A DNA stretch of 64,000 nucleotides from Burkholderia ubonensis subsp. mesacidophila (lineage in GTDB: Bacteria; Pseudomonadota; Gammaproteobacteria; Burkholderiales; Burkholderiaceae). The notes beneath the pieces are model-generated. The model ran no database searches. It was given only the letters and a program-made list of their open reading frames with translations, and was not told the DNA's origin. The stretch spans positions 124,001-188,000 of the forward strand of contig NZ_CP020737.1 in assembly GCF_002097715.1 (NCBI RefSeq), written 5' to 3'. Made by a program: the position numbers and the translations under genes. This document shows, in pieces, positions 11,554-22,859 of the stretch (within the stretch, counting starts at the first letter, position 1; each line of letters opens with the position of its first letter).

Positions 11554-13062
11554 TTAACCGTCCCGCCTGCGCAGCAGGAACTTCTGCAGCTTGCCCGTCG
11601 GCGTGCGCGGCAGCGCGTCCGCGAACACGACTTCGCGCGGCACCTTGTACGCGGCGAGCCGTTGCGCGCAGAACGCGCGCAGCGTGTCCGAGTCGCGCGC
11701 CGCGCCGGCGCGCACGACGACGTGCGCGACCACCGTCTCGCCCCATTCCGGATGCGGGATGCCGACGACGGCCGCGTCGGCCACGTCCGGATGCGCGCCC
11801 AGCACATCCTCCACTTCCTTCGAATAGACGTTCTCGCCACCCGTGACGATCATGTCCTTCAGCCGGTCGACGAGGAACAGGTAGCCATCCTGATCGATGC
11901 GCGCGACGTCGCCGGTGCGATACCAGCCGCCCGGCGCGAACGCGGCGCGCGTCGCGGCCGGATCGTCGAGATAGCCGAGCATCATGCTGTCGGTCTTCAG
12001 CCAGATCTCGCCGGTCTCGCCCGGCCGCGCGTCGGCGCCGTCCGTGCGCACGACGCGCAGGTCGACGCCGGGCCCGCCGTGATGGCCGATCGAGCCGGCC
12101 TTCGCGACCTGCTCGTCCGGATACAGCGAGGTGCCGGCAGGTCCCGTCTCGGTCATCCCGTACACCTGGAAGAATGCGCCGCCCCGGTACGCATGCGCGA
12201 GCCGCCCGGCCTGCGCGGCGCCGATCGGCCCGCCGCCGTAGATCCATGCGCGCACGCTCGCCAGGTCGAACGCGGCGAAGCCCTCGACCAGGTCGAGCGG
12301 CAGCGTGTACGACACCGGCGCGCCGAAATAGAGCGTCACGCGCTCGCGCTCGACCGTCTGCAGGAAGCGCAGCGGATGGTATTCGCGCAGCAGCACGACG
12401 GTGCCGCCCGCCATCAGCGTGCCGGCGAACCAGTTGTTGAGCGGCGACGAATGCCAGATCGGCATCGCCATCAGCGTGCGCTCGTCGCGCGTGATCGACA
12501 GCGCGAGCGCGGCCTGCATCGCCGCGAGCGTCACCGTGCGATGGCTGTGCATGCAGCCCTTCGGGCGGCCGGTCGTGCCGGACGTGTAAAGGATCTGTGC
12601 GAGGTCGCCGTCGGCGGGTTCGATGCCGGGGATGCCGTCCGCTGCCGCGAGCATCGTGTCGAAGCACGGCAGGCCGGCGGGCGCGCCTTCCGTCACGAGG
12701 CGCTGCGCAGGGTGCGCGACGCGTTCGAGCACGGGCGCGAGCGACGCGTCGAACAGGATCGCCTTGCTGCCGCTGTGCGCGAGCACGTAGTCGACTTCGG
12801 CCGCCTGCAGCTTGTGGTTGACGGGCACGAACGCCGCGCCGAGCCGCCACGCGCCGAACAGCAGGTCGACGAACGCGGGCGTGTTGAAGCACATCGCCGC
12901 GACGCGGTCGCCCGCCGCGACGCCGAGCGCGCTCAGCACGGCCGCCGCGCGGTGCGAGCGGTCGCGCGCCTGTTCGTAGGTGATCGTCGCGCCGTCGTGG
13001 CGCAGGAACGGTTTGTCGGGCGTGGCGCGCGCGGCGCGGTCGAGGGCGGCGACGAGGTTCAT
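11554..13062 (-). CDS. AMP-dependent acyl-CoA synthetase/ligase
   Basis: ANL-superfamily enzyme that activates a carboxylic acid as acyl-AMP and transfers it to CoA. The 502-residue product has the P-loop-like motif LYTSGTTGRPKG, YGMTETGPAG, WYRTGDVARIDQDGYLFLVDR and the C-terminal catalytic Lys motif PRTPTGKLQKF. ATG 13062 (MNLVAALDRAARATPDKPFL) gives the normal family start. It lies 47 bp downstream of the AidB-like dehydrogenase in the same direction, so both probably act in one fatty-acid or aromatic/branched acid route controlled by the divergent TetR. The substrate cannot be read from sequence. Confidence 0.93.
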   Translation of the reverse strand: MNLVAALDRAARATPDKPFLRHDGATITYEQARDRSHRAAAVLSALGVAAGDRVAAMCFNTPAFVDLLFGAWRLGAAFVPVNHKLQAAEVDYVLAHSGSKAILFDASLAPVLERVAHPAQRLVTEGAPAGLPCFDTMLAAADGIPGIEPADGDLAQILYTSGTTGRPKGCMHSHRTVTLAAMQAALALSITRDERTLMAMPIWHSSPLNNWFAGTLMAGGTVVLLREYHPLRFLQTVERERVTLYFGAPVSYTLPLDLVEGFAAFDLASVRAWIYGGGPIGAAQAGRLAHAYRGGAFFQVYGMTETGPAGTSLYPDEQVAKAGSIGHHGGPGVDLRVVRTDGADARPGETGEIWLKTDSMMLGYLDDPAATRAAFAPGGWYRTGDVARIDQDGYLFLVDRLKDMIVTGGENVYSKEVEDVLGAHPDVADAAVVGIPHPEWGETVVAHVVVRAGAARDSDTLRAFCAQRLAAYKVPREVVFADALPRTPTGKLQKFLLRRRDG

Positions 13063-13109
13063 TGAAGTCTCCGGAGCCAAGCCGAGGCGAATGGCGCGCG
13101 GCGCGGCGG

Positions 13110-14762
13110 TCACGCGGGGTACGCGCGCTGCAGCAGCGCGGCGACGTCGACGCCGCGCGGATCGAAGCCGCCCGCGATGCGGCCCCACGCCGGCTCGGCG
13201 AGCCGCGTCGCGACGAACGCGTCGGCGACCGCCGCCGGCGCGTCGCGCCGCAGCAGGCACGCCTGCGCGGCGAGCACGAGACGCTGCGCGAACAGGCGGC
13301 CGGACGCTTCGAGCGTATCGGGCGGCGCGGCGAGCATCGCGCGCAATGCGTCGAGCGCGGCGCGGATGCGCGGCTCGTCGCCGCCCAGCTCGCGCAGCTC
13401 GTCGAGCAGCGCGGCGGCCGCGTCCGGCTCGCGCGACACCGCGCGCAGCACGTCGAGGCACATCACGTTGCCGGAGCCTTCCCAGATCGAGTTCACGGGC
13501 GCTTCGCGGAACAGCCGCGCGATCGGGCCGTCGTCGACGTAGCCGTTGCCGCCGAATACTTCCATCACTTCGCCGGTCAGCTCGACCGCGCGCTTGCAGA
13601 CCCAGAATTTCGCGGCGGGCGTGACGATCCGTTTCCACGCGCGCTCGCCCGGCGTGTCGTCGCGCTCGAACGCGGCGGCGAGCCGCATCGCCAGCGTGAG
13701 CGCCGCCTCGCTTTCGAGCGCGAGATCGGCGAGCACGGTGCGCATCAGCGGCTGCTCGGCCAGCGCGCGGCCGAACGCATGGCGCTGGCGCGTGTACGCG
13801 ATCGCCTGCACGACGCCCTGGCGCAGCATCGCCGCGCTGCCGAGCACGCAGCTCAGGCGCGTGTAGGTCGCCATCTCGATGATGGTCGGGATGCCGCGGC
13901 CTTCGTCGCCGAGCATGATGCCCCACGCGTCGTCCAGCTCGATCTCGCTGCTCGAGTTGCTGCGGTTGCCGACCTTGTTCTTCAGGCGCTGGATCTCGAC
14001 CGCGTTCTTCGTGCCGTCGGGCCGCCAGCGCGGCACGTAGAAGCACGACGGGCCGCCGGCGTCGGTGCGCGCGACGACGAGGTGCGCGTCGCACATCGGT
14101 GCGGAGAAGAACCACTTGTGGCCGCGCAGCCGGTATTCGCCGCCGCGGTCGCCCGCGCCGATAGGCGTCGCGAGCGTCGTGTTCGCGCGCACGTCGGAGC
14201 CGCCCTGTTTCTCGGTCATGCCCATGCCGATCCAGATCGAGCGCTTGTCCGCGACCGGCACGTCGCGCGGGTCGTAGACGTCGCTGTAGAGCTTGTCGCG
14301 CAGCATCTCCCACAGCGCGGGCTCCTTTTGCAGCACCGGGATCGCGGCCTGCGTCATCGTCGCCGGGCACAGCGTGCCGGCCTCGATCTGGCCGTGCAGG
14401 TAGAAGCCGGCCGCGTTCGCCGCCCAGCGGCCGGGGCGCGTGTCGCGGAACGCGAGCGACACGAAGCCTTCGTCGCGATACAGGCCCAGCAGCGCGTGCC
14501 AGGCCGGATGGAACTCGACGCGGTCGACGCGCCGGCCGCGCCGGTCGAATGCGTTCAGTTCGGGCGCATGGCGGTTCGCGTCGTCGGCGAGCTGCGCGGT
14601 GTCGGCGCTGCCGAGCCGCGCGCCGTAGGCGTCGAGCTGCGGCGCGGCCCAGTCGGCGCCGGCGCGCGCGAGCGCCTCGCGCAGCGCGGCGTCGGTCGTG
14701 AAGAGGTTATAGTCGACGAGTTCGTCGAACTGGTTCGAGACTGCGTGCGTCGGGCCTGTCAT
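13110..14762 (-). CDS. aidB: AidB-like acyl-CoA dehydrogenase
   Basis: Flavin-dependent acyl-CoA dehydrogenase of 550 residues, the length of the AidB subfamily (longer than standard 380-400-residue enzymes). Motifs include GMGMTEKQGGSDVRANTT (flavin-binding signature), HKWFFSAPMCDAHLV, KNKVGNRSNSSSEIE and EVFGGNGYVDDGPIARLFRE, with IWEGSGNVMCLD containing the usual catalytic-region Glu. E. coli AidB binds DNA and is induced by alkylation; here the neighbouring acyl-CoA ligase and TetR regulator suggest ordinary acyl-CoA oxidation is at least as likely. ATG 14762 faces the TetR gene across 58 bp. Confidence 0.92.
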   Translation of the reverse strand: MTGPTHAVSNQFDELVDYNLFTTDAALREALARAGADWAAPQLDAYGARLGSADTAQLADDANRHAPELNAFDRRGRRVDRVEFHPAWHALLGLYRDEGFVSLAFRDTRPGRWAANAAGFYLHGQIEAGTLCPATMTQAAIPVLQKEPALWEMLRDKLYSDVYDPRDVPVADKRSIWIGMGMTEKQGGSDVRANTTLATPIGAGDRGGEYRLRGHKWFFSAPMCDAHLVVARTDAGGPSCFYVPRWRPDGTKNAVEIQRLKNKVGNRSNSSSEIELDDAWGIMLGDEGRGIPTIIEMATYTRLSCVLGSAAMLRQGVVQAIAYTRQRHAFGRALAEQPLMRTVLADLALESEAALTLAMRLAAAFERDDTPGERAWKRIVTPAAKFWVCKRAVELTGEVMEVFGGNGYVDDGPIARLFREAPVNSIWEGSGNVMCLDVLRAVSREPDAAAALLDELRELGGDEPRIRAALDALRAMLAAPPDTLEASGRLFAQRLVLAAQACLLRRDAPAAVADAFVATRLAEPAWGRIAGGFDPRGVDVAALLQRAYPA

Positions 14763-14820
14763 CGATGTGTCTCCGGTCCCATCCAGGGCTTCGTCTTGTC
14801 CTGATTCCAGAGTAGCAAAT

Positions 14821-15498
14821 ATGCCGCCGCGACATGTTCAGGTTCCGGCGCCGCCCGGCACGCCGGCGGCGCAACCCCGGCCCGCGCTGCGCCGCCGGCC
14901 GCGCCAGCCGCGCGCGCAGGCGAGCTCCGACGCGCTGCAGCAGGCGTTCGTTCAGCTTTTGCTCGAGCGCGGCTACGCGAAGGCGACGATCCGCGAGATC
15001 GCGGCGGTGGCGGGCGTGAGCGTCGGCACCTTCTACGAGTATTTCGCCGACAAGCAGAGCCTCGCGGCGCTGTGCATCCACCGGCGCGTGCAGGCGATGG
15101 CCGAACGGCTGCGCGCCGCGGCGCACGCGTTGCGCGGCCGGCCGCGCGCCGAAGTGGCCGCCGCGTTCGTCGATCTGCAGGTCGACATCGTGAACGCGGA
15201 CGCCGAATTGTGGAGCGCGCTGTTCGCGCTCGAGCGGCAGGTGTCGCCGATTGCCGCGTACCGGCGTCATTACGACGGGTACGTCGAACTGTGGCGCGAC
15301 GCGCTGGCGCACGCGGCCGATCCGCCGCCGGCTGAGCGGCTCGGCGAAGTCGCACGGCTCGCGCATTCGCTCTGCTACGGCTGGGTGTCGCAGTCGCTGC
15401 TGACGCGCGGGCCCGCGCCCGGCGCAGCCGCGCTGCGCGACGAACTGCACGCGGCGCTGCAGGCATATCTCGCCGCCGTGCCGGGGGGGCGTCTCTAG
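14821..15498 (+). CDS. TetR/AcrR family transcriptional regulator
   Basis: The product has 225 residues. The N-terminal helix-turn-helix reads FVQLLLERGYAKATIREIAA followed by VAGVSVGTFYEYFADKQSLA, the classic TetR recognition segment. The rest is a helical ligand-binding domain. It is divergent from the AidB-like dehydrogenase gene, with only 58 bp between start codons, so it very likely represses that operon and is relieved by an acyl-CoA or related ligand. I chose ATG 14821; an in-frame start at 14767 would overlap the promoter region of the neighbouring gene and adds no conserved sequence. Confidence 0.9.
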   Translation: MPPRHVQVPAPPGTPAAQPRPALRRRPRQPRAQASSDALQQAFVQLLLERGYAKATIREIAAVAGVSVGTFYEYFADKQSLAALCIHRRVQAMAERLRAAAHALRGRPRAEVAAAFVDLQVDIVNADAELWSALFALERQVSPIAAYRRHYDGYVELWRDALAHAADPPPAERLGEVARLAHSLCYGWVSQSLLTRGPAPGAAALRDELHAALQAYLAAVPGGRL

Positions 15499-15692
15499 TT
15501 CGAAATGCGCTCGTTGCATGACGAGCGCCGTCAATCCTCGCAAGAATCCCATTGGTGCGATGCCGGCCATGATCTGAATGCATGGCTGCCATGACTATCT
15601 TTCGATTGCCGCGCGATATTGGCTGCGGCTAAATCGGTTGAACGATCCGGATGCGCATGCCGCGTCCGCCCGCGCACCAACCAGGAGGAGTC

Positions 15693-16847
15693 ATGCGAAG
15701 CGCCACCGCGCCCCGTTCGAAGCTGCCCGACGTCGGGACGACGATCTTCACCGTGATCGGCCAGCTCGCCGCGCAGCACGATGCGCTGAACCTGTCGCAG
15801 GGCGCGCCGAATTTCGCGCCCGATCCGGCGCTCGTCGAAGGCGTCGCGCGCGCGATGCGCGACGGGCACAACCAGTACGCGCCGATGGCCGGCGTCGCGC
15901 GGCTGCGCGAGCGGCTCGCCGACAAGACCGAGGCGCTCTACGGCACGCGCTACGACCCGGCCACCGAGGTCACGGTGATCGCGAGCGCGAGCGAAGGCCT
16001 GTACGCGACGATCAGCGCGCTCGTGCATCCGGGCGACGAGGTGATCTACTTCGAGCCGTCGTTCGACAGCTACGCGCCGATCGTGCGGATGCAGGGCGCG
16101 ATGCCGGTCGCGATCAAGCTGTCGCCCGCGCATTTCCGCGTCGACTGGGACGAGGTGGCCGCGGCGATCACGCCGCGCACGCGGATGATCATCGTCAACA
16201 CGCCGCACAACCCGACCGCGACGGTGTTTTCCGAAGCCGACGTCGCACGCCTCGCGCAGCTCACGCGCGGCACCGACATCGTGATCCTGTCCGACGAGGT
16301 CTACGAGCACGTCGTGTTCGACGGCGCGCTGCACCAGAGCATGGCGCGGCATCGCGAGCTGGCCGAGCGCAGCGTGATCGTGTCGTCGTTCGGCAAGTCG
16401 TTCCACGTGACCGGCTGGCGGGTCGGCTACTGCCTCGCGCCGGCCGAGCTGATGGACGAGATCCGCAAGGTGCACCAGTTCATGGTGTTCTCGGCCGACA
16501 CGCCGATGCAGATCGCGTTCGCCGAGGTCCTCGCGCAGCCCGACAGCTATCTCGGCCTGGCGGCGTTCTACCAGGGCAAGCGCGACCTGCTCGCGCGCGA
16601 GCTGGCCGATTCGCGCTTCGAGCTGCTGCCGAGCGAAGGCTCGTTCTTCATGCTCGCGCGGTTCCGCCATTTCTCCGACGAGCGCGACAGCGATTTCGTG
16701 CTGCGCCTGATCCGCGACGCGCGCGTCGCGACGATTCCACTGTCGGCGTTCTACACCGACGGCACCGACGCCGGCGTGATCCGGCTCAGCTTTTCGAAGG
16801 ACGACGCGACGCTGATCGAAGGCGCGCGCCGGTTGCGCGGCATCTGA
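15693..16847 (+). CDS. PLP-dependent aminotransferase, class I/II (methionine aminotransferase-like)
   Basis: Fold-type I aminotransferase of 384 residues that moves an amino group between an amino acid and a 2-oxo acid. Motifs: NLSQGAPNFAPDP near the N-terminus, NTPHNPTATVF, ILSDEVYEHVVFDG and the PLP-lysine segment SSFGKSFHVTGWRVGY. The N-terminal GQLA..LNLSQG..F pattern is that of YbdL/kynurenine-type enzymes that prefer methionine or aromatic amino acids. ATG 15693 follows a strong AGGAGGAG site. It is first in an apparent operon with an amino-acid-binding protein (30-bp gap) and an FAD-linked oxidase. Confidence 0.9.
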   Translation: MRSATAPRSKLPDVGTTIFTVIGQLAAQHDALNLSQGAPNFAPDPALVEGVARAMRDGHNQYAPMAGVARLRERLADKTEALYGTRYDPATEVTVIASASEGLYATISALVHPGDEVIYFEPSFDSYAPIVRMQGAMPVAIKLSPAHFRVDWDEVAAAITPRTRMIIVNTPHNPTATVFSEADVARLAQLTRGTDIVILSDEVYEHVVFDGALHQSMARHRELAERSVIVSSFGKSFHVTGWRVGYCLAPAELMDEIRKVHQFMVFSADTPMQIAFAEVLAQPDSYLGLAAFYQGKRDLLARELADSRFELLPSEGSFFMLARFRHFSDERDSDFVLRLIRDARVATIPLSAFYTDGTDAGVIRLSFSKDDATLIEGARRLRGI

Positions 16848-16877
16848 CCACCACTTCGGTCGACACGGGAGACCTCG

Positions 16878-17660
16878 ATGAAACACCTGAAACTCTGGCT
16901 CGCGCTCGCCTGCGCGTTCGGCTCCGGCGCGGCGTGCGCCGACGGGCAGCAGACGCTGCGCTTCGGCCTCGAGGCGCAATATCCGCCGTTCGAATCGAAG
17001 GCGCCGAACGGCGACCTGCAGGGCTTCGACATCGACGTCGGCAATGCGGTCTGCCAGACCGCGAAGCTGTCGTGCAAATGGGTCGAGACCTCGTTCGACG
17101 GGCTGATCCCCGCGCTGCAGGGCCGCAAGTTCGACGCGATCAACTCCGCGATGAACGCGACCGAGCAGCGGCGCCAGGCGATCGACTTCACGACGATCAT
17201 CTATCGCGTGCCGACGCAGCTGATCGCGCGCAACGGCAGCGGCCTGCAGCCGACCCCGGAAGCGCTGAAGGGCAAGCGGGTCGGCGTGCTGCAGGCGTCG
17301 ATCCAGGAAACCTATGCGAAGGCGCACTGGGAGCCGGCCGGCGTCTCGGTCGTCGCGTACCAGGACCAGAACCAGGCGTACGCGGATCTCGTGTCGGGCC
17401 GCCTCGACGCGACGCTGGTGCTCGCGCCGTCCGGACAGCGCGGCTTCCTGTCGCGCCCGGACGGCAAGGACTTCTCGTTCGCCGGGCAGCCGGTGCGCGA
17501 CGACCGGATTCTCGGCAACGGTATTGCATTCGGCCTGCGCAAGGGCGACGACGCGCTGAAGGCGAAGCTGAACGCCGCGATCGACAGGCTGAAGGCCGAC
17601 GGCACGGTCAAGACGCTGGGCCGGAAGTACTTCGGCGATATCGACATCTCGACCAAGTAA
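16878..17660 (+). CDS. Amino acid ABC transporter, periplasmic binding protein (family 3)
   Basis: The product has 260 residues. A signal peptide ends near GAACA-D. The mature protein begins QQTLRFGLEAQYPPFESK and continues GDLQGFDIDVGNAVC, SFDGLIPALQGRKFDAINSA and the C-terminal LGRKYFGDIDI, matching the Lys/Arg/Orn/His-binding (HisJ/ArgT) subfamily. No permease or ATPase is adjacent; it lies between an aminotransferase and an FAD oxidase. It may deliver substrate to a transporter encoded elsewhere. GGGAGA precedes ATG 16878. Confidence 0.9.
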   Translation: MKHLKLWLALACAFGSGAACADGQQTLRFGLEAQYPPFESKAPNGDLQGFDIDVGNAVCQTAKLSCKWVETSFDGLIPALQGRKFDAINSAMNATEQRRQAIDFTTIIYRVPTQLIARNGSGLQPTPEALKGKRVGVLQASIQETYAKAHWEPAGVSVVAYQDQNQAYADLVSGRLDATLVLAPSGQRGFLSRPDGKDFSFAGQPVRDDRILGNGIAFGLRKGDDALKAKLNAAIDRLKADGTVKTLGRKYFGDIDISTK

Positions 17661-17673
17661 GGATCGCGAAGTG

Positions 17674-19041
17674 ATGCCCAGCAGCGATCAGGCGGCCGCG
17701 GCCGGCGGCGACGCGATCGTCGCCGCGCTCGTCGCGGAACTCGGCACGGCATGCGTGACGCCGGCGGCCGACATCGAGCCGCGCTTTTTCACCGCGTACA
17801 ACGAGCCGCCCGGCGTGCGGCCGCGCGCGCTCGCCTTGTGCTCGCGGCTCGGGCAGCCGGTCGTGCCGCAGGGCGGGCTGACCGGGCTGGCGCGCGGCGC
17901 GGTGCCGCTCGGCGGCGAGGTGGTGCTGGCGATGGAGCGGTTCGCGGGCGTCGAGTCGCTCGACGCCGCGGCGGGCACGATCACGGTGCGCGCCGGCACG
18001 CCGCTGCAGACGGTGCAGGAGGCCGCGCAAGCGGCGGGCTTCACGTTCGGCGTCGACCTGGGCGCGCGCGGGTCGTGCCAGATCGGCGGCGCGCTCGCGA
18101 CCAACGCGGGCGGCACGCGCGCGATCCGCTACGGGATGATGCGCGAACAGGTGCTCGGGCTCGAGGCGGTGCTGGCGGACGGCACCGTCGTGTCCTCGAT
18201 GAACCGGATGCTGAAGAACAACGCGGGCTACGACCTGAAGCAGCTGTTCATCGGCAGCGAAGGCACGCTCGGCGTCATCACGCGCGCGGTGCTGCGGCTG
18301 CATCCGCAACTGGCCGCAACTGCGACCGCGCTTTGCCGGGTTGCCGGCTACGACGCGGTGGTCGGGCTATGGAACCGCGTGCGCGCGCTGCCCGAGGTGG
18401 TCAGTTTCGAGGCGATGTGGCCGGCGTTCTACCGATATGTCGCCGCGCACACGCCCGGGGTCGCCGCGCCGTTTGCCGCCGACGACGATTTCGCGGTGCT
18501 GATCGAATGCGCGACGAGCGCGCCGGGCGGGGATGCGCGACACGCGCTCGAAACTTGCCTCACCGATTGCTTCGATGCGGGGCTCGTCGGCGACGCGGCG
18601 CTCGCGACGTCGGAGCGGCAGGCGCGCGACATGTGGACGCTGCGCGAAGGCCTCGCGATCGACGCGCTGCCGAATCTCGTCAACTTCGACGTGAGCCTGC
18701 CGACGGGCGAGCTCGGCGCGTTCGCCGAGCGTTGCGAGGCGGCGCTGCGCGCGCGCTGGCCGGCGGCGGTGTGCCTGTTCTTCGGGCACGTCGGCGACGG
18801 CAACGTGCATATCGGCGTGTCGCTTGCGGCGCACGACGCCGCGACCGGCGACGAACTGGATCGGGTTGTCTATGCGGTCGTGCAGGCGATGGGCGGCTCG
18901 ATTTCCGCCGAGCACGGGATCGGCGTGCTGAAGCGCCCGTATCTCGGCTGCACGCGCAGCGACGCGGAAATCGGCGTGATGCGCCGGCTGAAGGACGCGC
19001 TCGATCCGCATCACATCCTGAATCCCGGCAAGGTGCTTTGA
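17674..19041 (+). CDS. FAD-binding oxidase, D-2-hydroxyacid dehydrogenase type (GlcD-like)
   Basis: PCMH-type flavoprotein of about 455 residues that oxidises a D-2-hydroxy acid to the 2-oxo acid. The FAD domain shows PVVPQGGLTGLARGAVPLGG and KNNAGYDLKQLFIGSEGTLG. The C-terminal FAD-linked oxidase domain has FFGHVGDGNVHIGV and SAEHGIGVLKRPYL, the metal-ligand histidines of this group. A GTG at 17671 directly precedes ATG 17674; either could start translation. It ends the aminotransferase/binding-protein operon with a 13-bp gap. Together these enzymes could interconvert an amino acid, its oxo acid and its D-hydroxy acid; the actual substrate is unknown. Confidence 0.9.
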   Translation: MPSSDQAAAAGGDAIVAALVAELGTACVTPAADIEPRFFTAYNEPPGVRPRALALCSRLGQPVVPQGGLTGLARGAVPLGGEVVLAMERFAGVESLDAAAGTITVRAGTPLQTVQEAAQAAGFTFGVDLGARGSCQIGGALATNAGGTRAIRYGMMREQVLGLEAVLADGTVVSSMNRMLKNNAGYDLKQLFIGSEGTLGVITRAVLRLHPQLAATATALCRVAGYDAVVGLWNRVRALPEVVSFEAMWPAFYRYVAAHTPGVAAPFAADDDFAVLIECATSAPGGDARHALETCLTDCFDAGLVGDAALATSERQARDMWTLREGLAIDALPNLVNFDVSLPTGELGAFAERCEAALRARWPAAVCLFFGHVGDGNVHIGVSLAAHDAATGDELDRVVYAVVQAMGGSISAEHGIGVLKRPYLGCTRSDAEIGVMRRLKDALDPHHILNPGKVL

Positions 19042-19081
19042 CGCGCGGCGCGAGGCCGGCCTGCCGCCGGCCCGGGTTCGA

Positions 19082-19648
19082 TCAGCCGTCGACCCAGCGC
19101 AGCGCGCCGATCCGCAGGTGTTCGACGACGCTGCGCAACCAGCCGAGCTCGGCGTCGAGCAGCACGAGCGCATGCTCGTTCTGCAGCAGGAACAGGCGCG
19201 GCACCTGGTCGGCCTGCGCAGTGTTGCGCAGCGATTCGAGACGCGCGCGTTCGGCTTCGAGCAAGGCGATGCGGCGCTCGAGCTGCTGACGGGCGTCGTC
19301 GGCGTCGAGCAGCGGCAGGAACGCGAGCCCCGCGCCGAACGCGGGAAACTCGCGGGCGGGTTCCGCGAGCTGCGCACGCAGCCACGCCTCCCCGGCGGCG
19401 CGCCCGGCATCGGTGAGTTCGTAGCGGGTGCGCTCCGGAAACGCGCCGTCGCGCTCGGTGTCGTGCACGGCGATCAGGCCGTCGCGCAGCAGGCGGTCGA
19501 TCGTCTGGTACAGGCTCGTGCGCTGCCGCACGTTGACGACTTCGTCGTGGCCGCGCGCTTTCAGTTGCTGCAGCATCCCATACGGATGCATCGGGCTTTC
19601 GGTGAGCGTCGCGAGGATCGCGAGCGCCAGCGGCGATGGACGGCTCAT
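19082..19648 (-). CDS. PadR family transcriptional regulator
   Basis: The product has 188 residues. The winged-helix N-terminus reads LALAILATLTESPMHPYGML, then TSLYQTIDRLLRDGLI and RTRYELTDAGR, typical of PadR repressors. A C-terminal helical dimerisation arm follows (EAERARLESLRNTAQA). Family members bind short palindromes in their own promoters; one is visible 25 bp upstream of this start codon. The regulated target is not obvious because the gene is convergent with the FAD-oxidase gene. Confidence 0.9.
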   Translation of the reverse strand: MSRPSPLALAILATLTESPMHPYGMLQQLKARGHDEVVNVRQRTSLYQTIDRLLRDGLIAVHDTERDGAFPERTRYELTDAGRAAGEAWLRAQLAEPAREFPAFGAGLAFLPLLDADDARQQLERRIALLEAERARLESLRNTAQADQVPRLFLLQNEHALVLLDAELGWLRSVVEHLRIGALRWVDG

Positions 19649-19672
19649 GGGGAATAAATAGTCTTGCTATGT

Positions 19673-19691
19673 CTAGTCAAATTATGACTAG
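19673..19691 (-). promoter_or_regulatory. Palindrome upstream of the PadR-family gene
   Basis: CTAGTCA, 5-nt AT spacer, TGACTAG: perfect 7-bp arms in an AT-rich stretch 25 bp before the start codon. Position and symmetry suit a PadR autoregulatory operator. Inference only. Confidence 0.45.
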
Positions 19692-19723
19692 TTTATGCGT
19701 GACTATCATATCCGGCAAGGGTT

Positions 19724-20155
19724 TCAGCCGAGGTGCGAGCGTTTCGCGGCCGGCGCGACCGTCTCCATCGTCGCGAGACCGTGCACGATCCCGCAGTCCT
19801 CGACCGAGTGCTCGCCCACGCATTGGCGGCGCAATTCGGTCAGCTGGTCGCGCAAGTGCGTCAGTTCGGCCAGCCGCGCGTCGACGTGCCCGATGTGTTC
19901 GTCGAGCAGCGCGTTGATCGAATCGCAGCGATCCGCGGGCGTATCGGTGAGGCGCAGCAGCGCGCGGATTTCGTCGTGCGCCATGTCGAGCGCGCGGCAG
20001 TTGCGGATGAAGCGCAGCCGTTCGACGTGGGTTTCCGTGTAGTTCCGGTAGTTCGCGTCGGTGCGCTCCGCATCGGGCATCAGCCCCTCCTTCTCGTAGA
20101 AGCGGATCGTCTCGGGCGTGCAGCGCGCCGCCTTGGCCAGTTCGCCGATCTTCAT
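19724..20155 (-). CDS. cadR: MerR family heavy-metal regulator, CadR/PbrR type
   Basis: The product has 143 residues. An N-terminal MerR helix-turn-helix (MKIGELAKAARCTPETIRFY, EKEGLMP) is followed by a long dimerisation helix. Cys77, Cys112 and Cys121 sit at the positions that bind Cd/Pb in CadR and PbrR, and the C-terminus is short with one extra His (IVHG). It is divergent from the P1B ATPase, with a MerR-type promoter between them, so it should switch that ATPase on when thiophilic divalent metal accumulates. Cd, Pb and Zn selectivity cannot be resolved from sequence. Confidence 0.92.
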   Translation of the reverse strand: MKIGELAKAARCTPETIRFYEKEGLMPDAERTDANYRNYTETHVERLRFIRNCRALDMAHDEIRALLRLTDTPADRCDSINALLDEHIGHVDARLAELTHLRDQLTELRRQCVGEHSVEDCGIVHGLATMETVAPAAKRSHLG

Positions 20156-20175
20156 ACTTTTCTCCCGCTGAAGGG

Positions 20176-20206
20176 TTGACCTTGTAGTGGCTTCAGGGTG
20201 TTAACT
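20176..20206 (+). promoter_or_regulatory. MerR-type promoter and operator of the metal ATPase
   Basis: The -35 TTGACC (20176-20181) and -10 TTAACT (20201-20206) are separated by 19 bp, the over-long spacer that MerR regulators correct by twisting DNA. The spacer holds the imperfect dyad ACCTTGTAG-TGG-CTTCAGGGT (20179-20199), close to known CadR/PbrR operators. Confidence 0.75.
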
Positions 20207-20236
20207 CTACACCGTCAAGCTATTAAGGAGTTTGTG

Positions 20237-22828
<2,592 letters not shown>

Positions 22829-22859
22829 CAGGCGCACCTACGGCGCAAAGGAGCGGACG

